From Gaiellasilicea sp963745775 (GTDB lineage Bacteria > Actinomycetota > Thermoleophilia > Gaiellales > Gaiellaceae): a DNA stretch of 64,000 nucleotides. Position 1 is the first letter of the stretch. Every line of letters begins with the position of its first letter. Below, one piece after another: positions 63,855-64,000 of this stretch. The stretch lies in assembly GCA_963745775.1 (NCBI GenBank), contig CAVUYY010000008.1, positions 496,001 through 560,000 of the forward strand, in the 5' to 3' direction. A program made the position numbers and the translations under genes. The notes under the pieces were generated by a model. It saw only the letters and a program-made list of their open reading frames with translations, made no database searches and was not told the origin of the DNA.

Positions 63855-64000
63855 TCAGTGCAGCGAGGCCCGCGCAAGCTCGAGCAGGCGCTCCGAGCCG
63901 GGCAGACCCCGCTCCAGCGTGACCATCGAGCCGTCGTCGTAGTAGAGGTTGACGCGCTCGCGGCGCTCGTCTCGGCGGCGGCTGAAGTAGAGAAGCGGGC
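63855..64000 (-). CDS. Hypothetical protein, C-terminal part only
   Basis: The gene enters from beyond the window. Only its last 48 residues are visible: LLYFSRRRDERRERVNLYYD, then DGSMVTLERGLPGSERLLEL and ARASLH. This alternation of basic and Tyr-rich residues is not recognised. Codon use and the lack of other coding frames support it. Confidence 0.6.
   Translation of the reverse strand, partial: PLLYFSRRRDERRERVNLYYDDGSMVTLERGLPGSERLLELARASLH

Overview
The window is gene-dense, very GC-rich bacterial chromosome. The gene set and order (rplM-rpsI-glmM-glmS; guaB-guaA; HAD-acpS-nnr followed further on by alr; an actinobacterial-type IleS), frequent GTG and TTG starts, and many apparently leaderless promoters suggest an Actinomycetota genome, most likely a deep branch such as class Thermoleophilia. 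That placement is inferred from gene content only. No tRNA, rRNA, CRISPR array, insertion sequence or prophage gene was recognised, and no intergenic gap exceeds about 300 bases.

Layout. 1-3000: ileS on the minus strand, cut by the window edge and full of frameshifts. 3.1-9.2 kb: thioredoxin, small membrane and signalling proteins, a diacylglycerol-kinase-like protein, NUDIX, a cNMP-binding domain protein, hydrolases, RidA and a carboxylate-amine ligase. 9.4-12.0 kb: a multicopper oxidase and a peroxiredoxin whose peroxidatic Cys codon is TGA. 12-15.4 kb: membrane and secreted proteins. 15.5-21.6 kb: an NMT1/SsuA-type ABC importer followed by a large LuxR (LAL) regulator. 21.6-27.4 kb: a secreted protein, fabI, a subtilisin-like protease and a short-chain dehydrogenase. 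27.4-34.1 kb (minus): alr, an MBL hydrolase, a four-gene secretion cassette with an ER/SipW-type signal peptidase, nnr, acpS and a HAD hydrolase. 34.0-40.6 kb: an NAD-linked formate dehydrogenase locus (fdsG-B fusion, fdhA with an in-frame TGA, birA) converging on mobA and fdhD. 40.6-46.3 kb: a MoxR-DUF58-VWA-HtrA operon whose genes overlap one another and run straight into fdhD-mobA. 46.4-57.1 kb: glmS, glmM, rpsI, rplM, an MFS transporter, acylphosphatase, a CTP-synthase-like amidotransferase domain, a methyltransferase, guaA and guaB. 57.2-64 kb: SRPBCC protein, PfkB kinase, D,D-carboxypeptidase, LysM protein, pyrF, an exonuclease/GIY-YIG fusion, HU and pyrE.

Main points of interest. (1) Two probable selenoproteins, formate dehydrogenase alpha (Sec351) and a peroxiredoxin (Sec34). 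Each TGA lies exactly at the catalytic position and is followed at the bacterial spacing by a hairpin with GU in its apical loop. (2) A 34-base element, 33/34 identical, lies exactly 62 bases before two start codons 6.9 kb apart, with matching -10 boxes. (3) A recurring TANNNT box 6-9 bases before start codons marks leaderless genes. (4) A formate dehydrogenase maturation pair is translationally coupled to a MoxR/VWA chaperone-type operon. (5) A SipW-like secretion cassette interrupts the nnr-alr region.

Quality note. About 20 genes carry one or more single-base frameshifts, including essential genes (ileS, guaA, guaB). Most look like consensus errors rather than decay, so coordinates of those genes span the whole broken reading frame.
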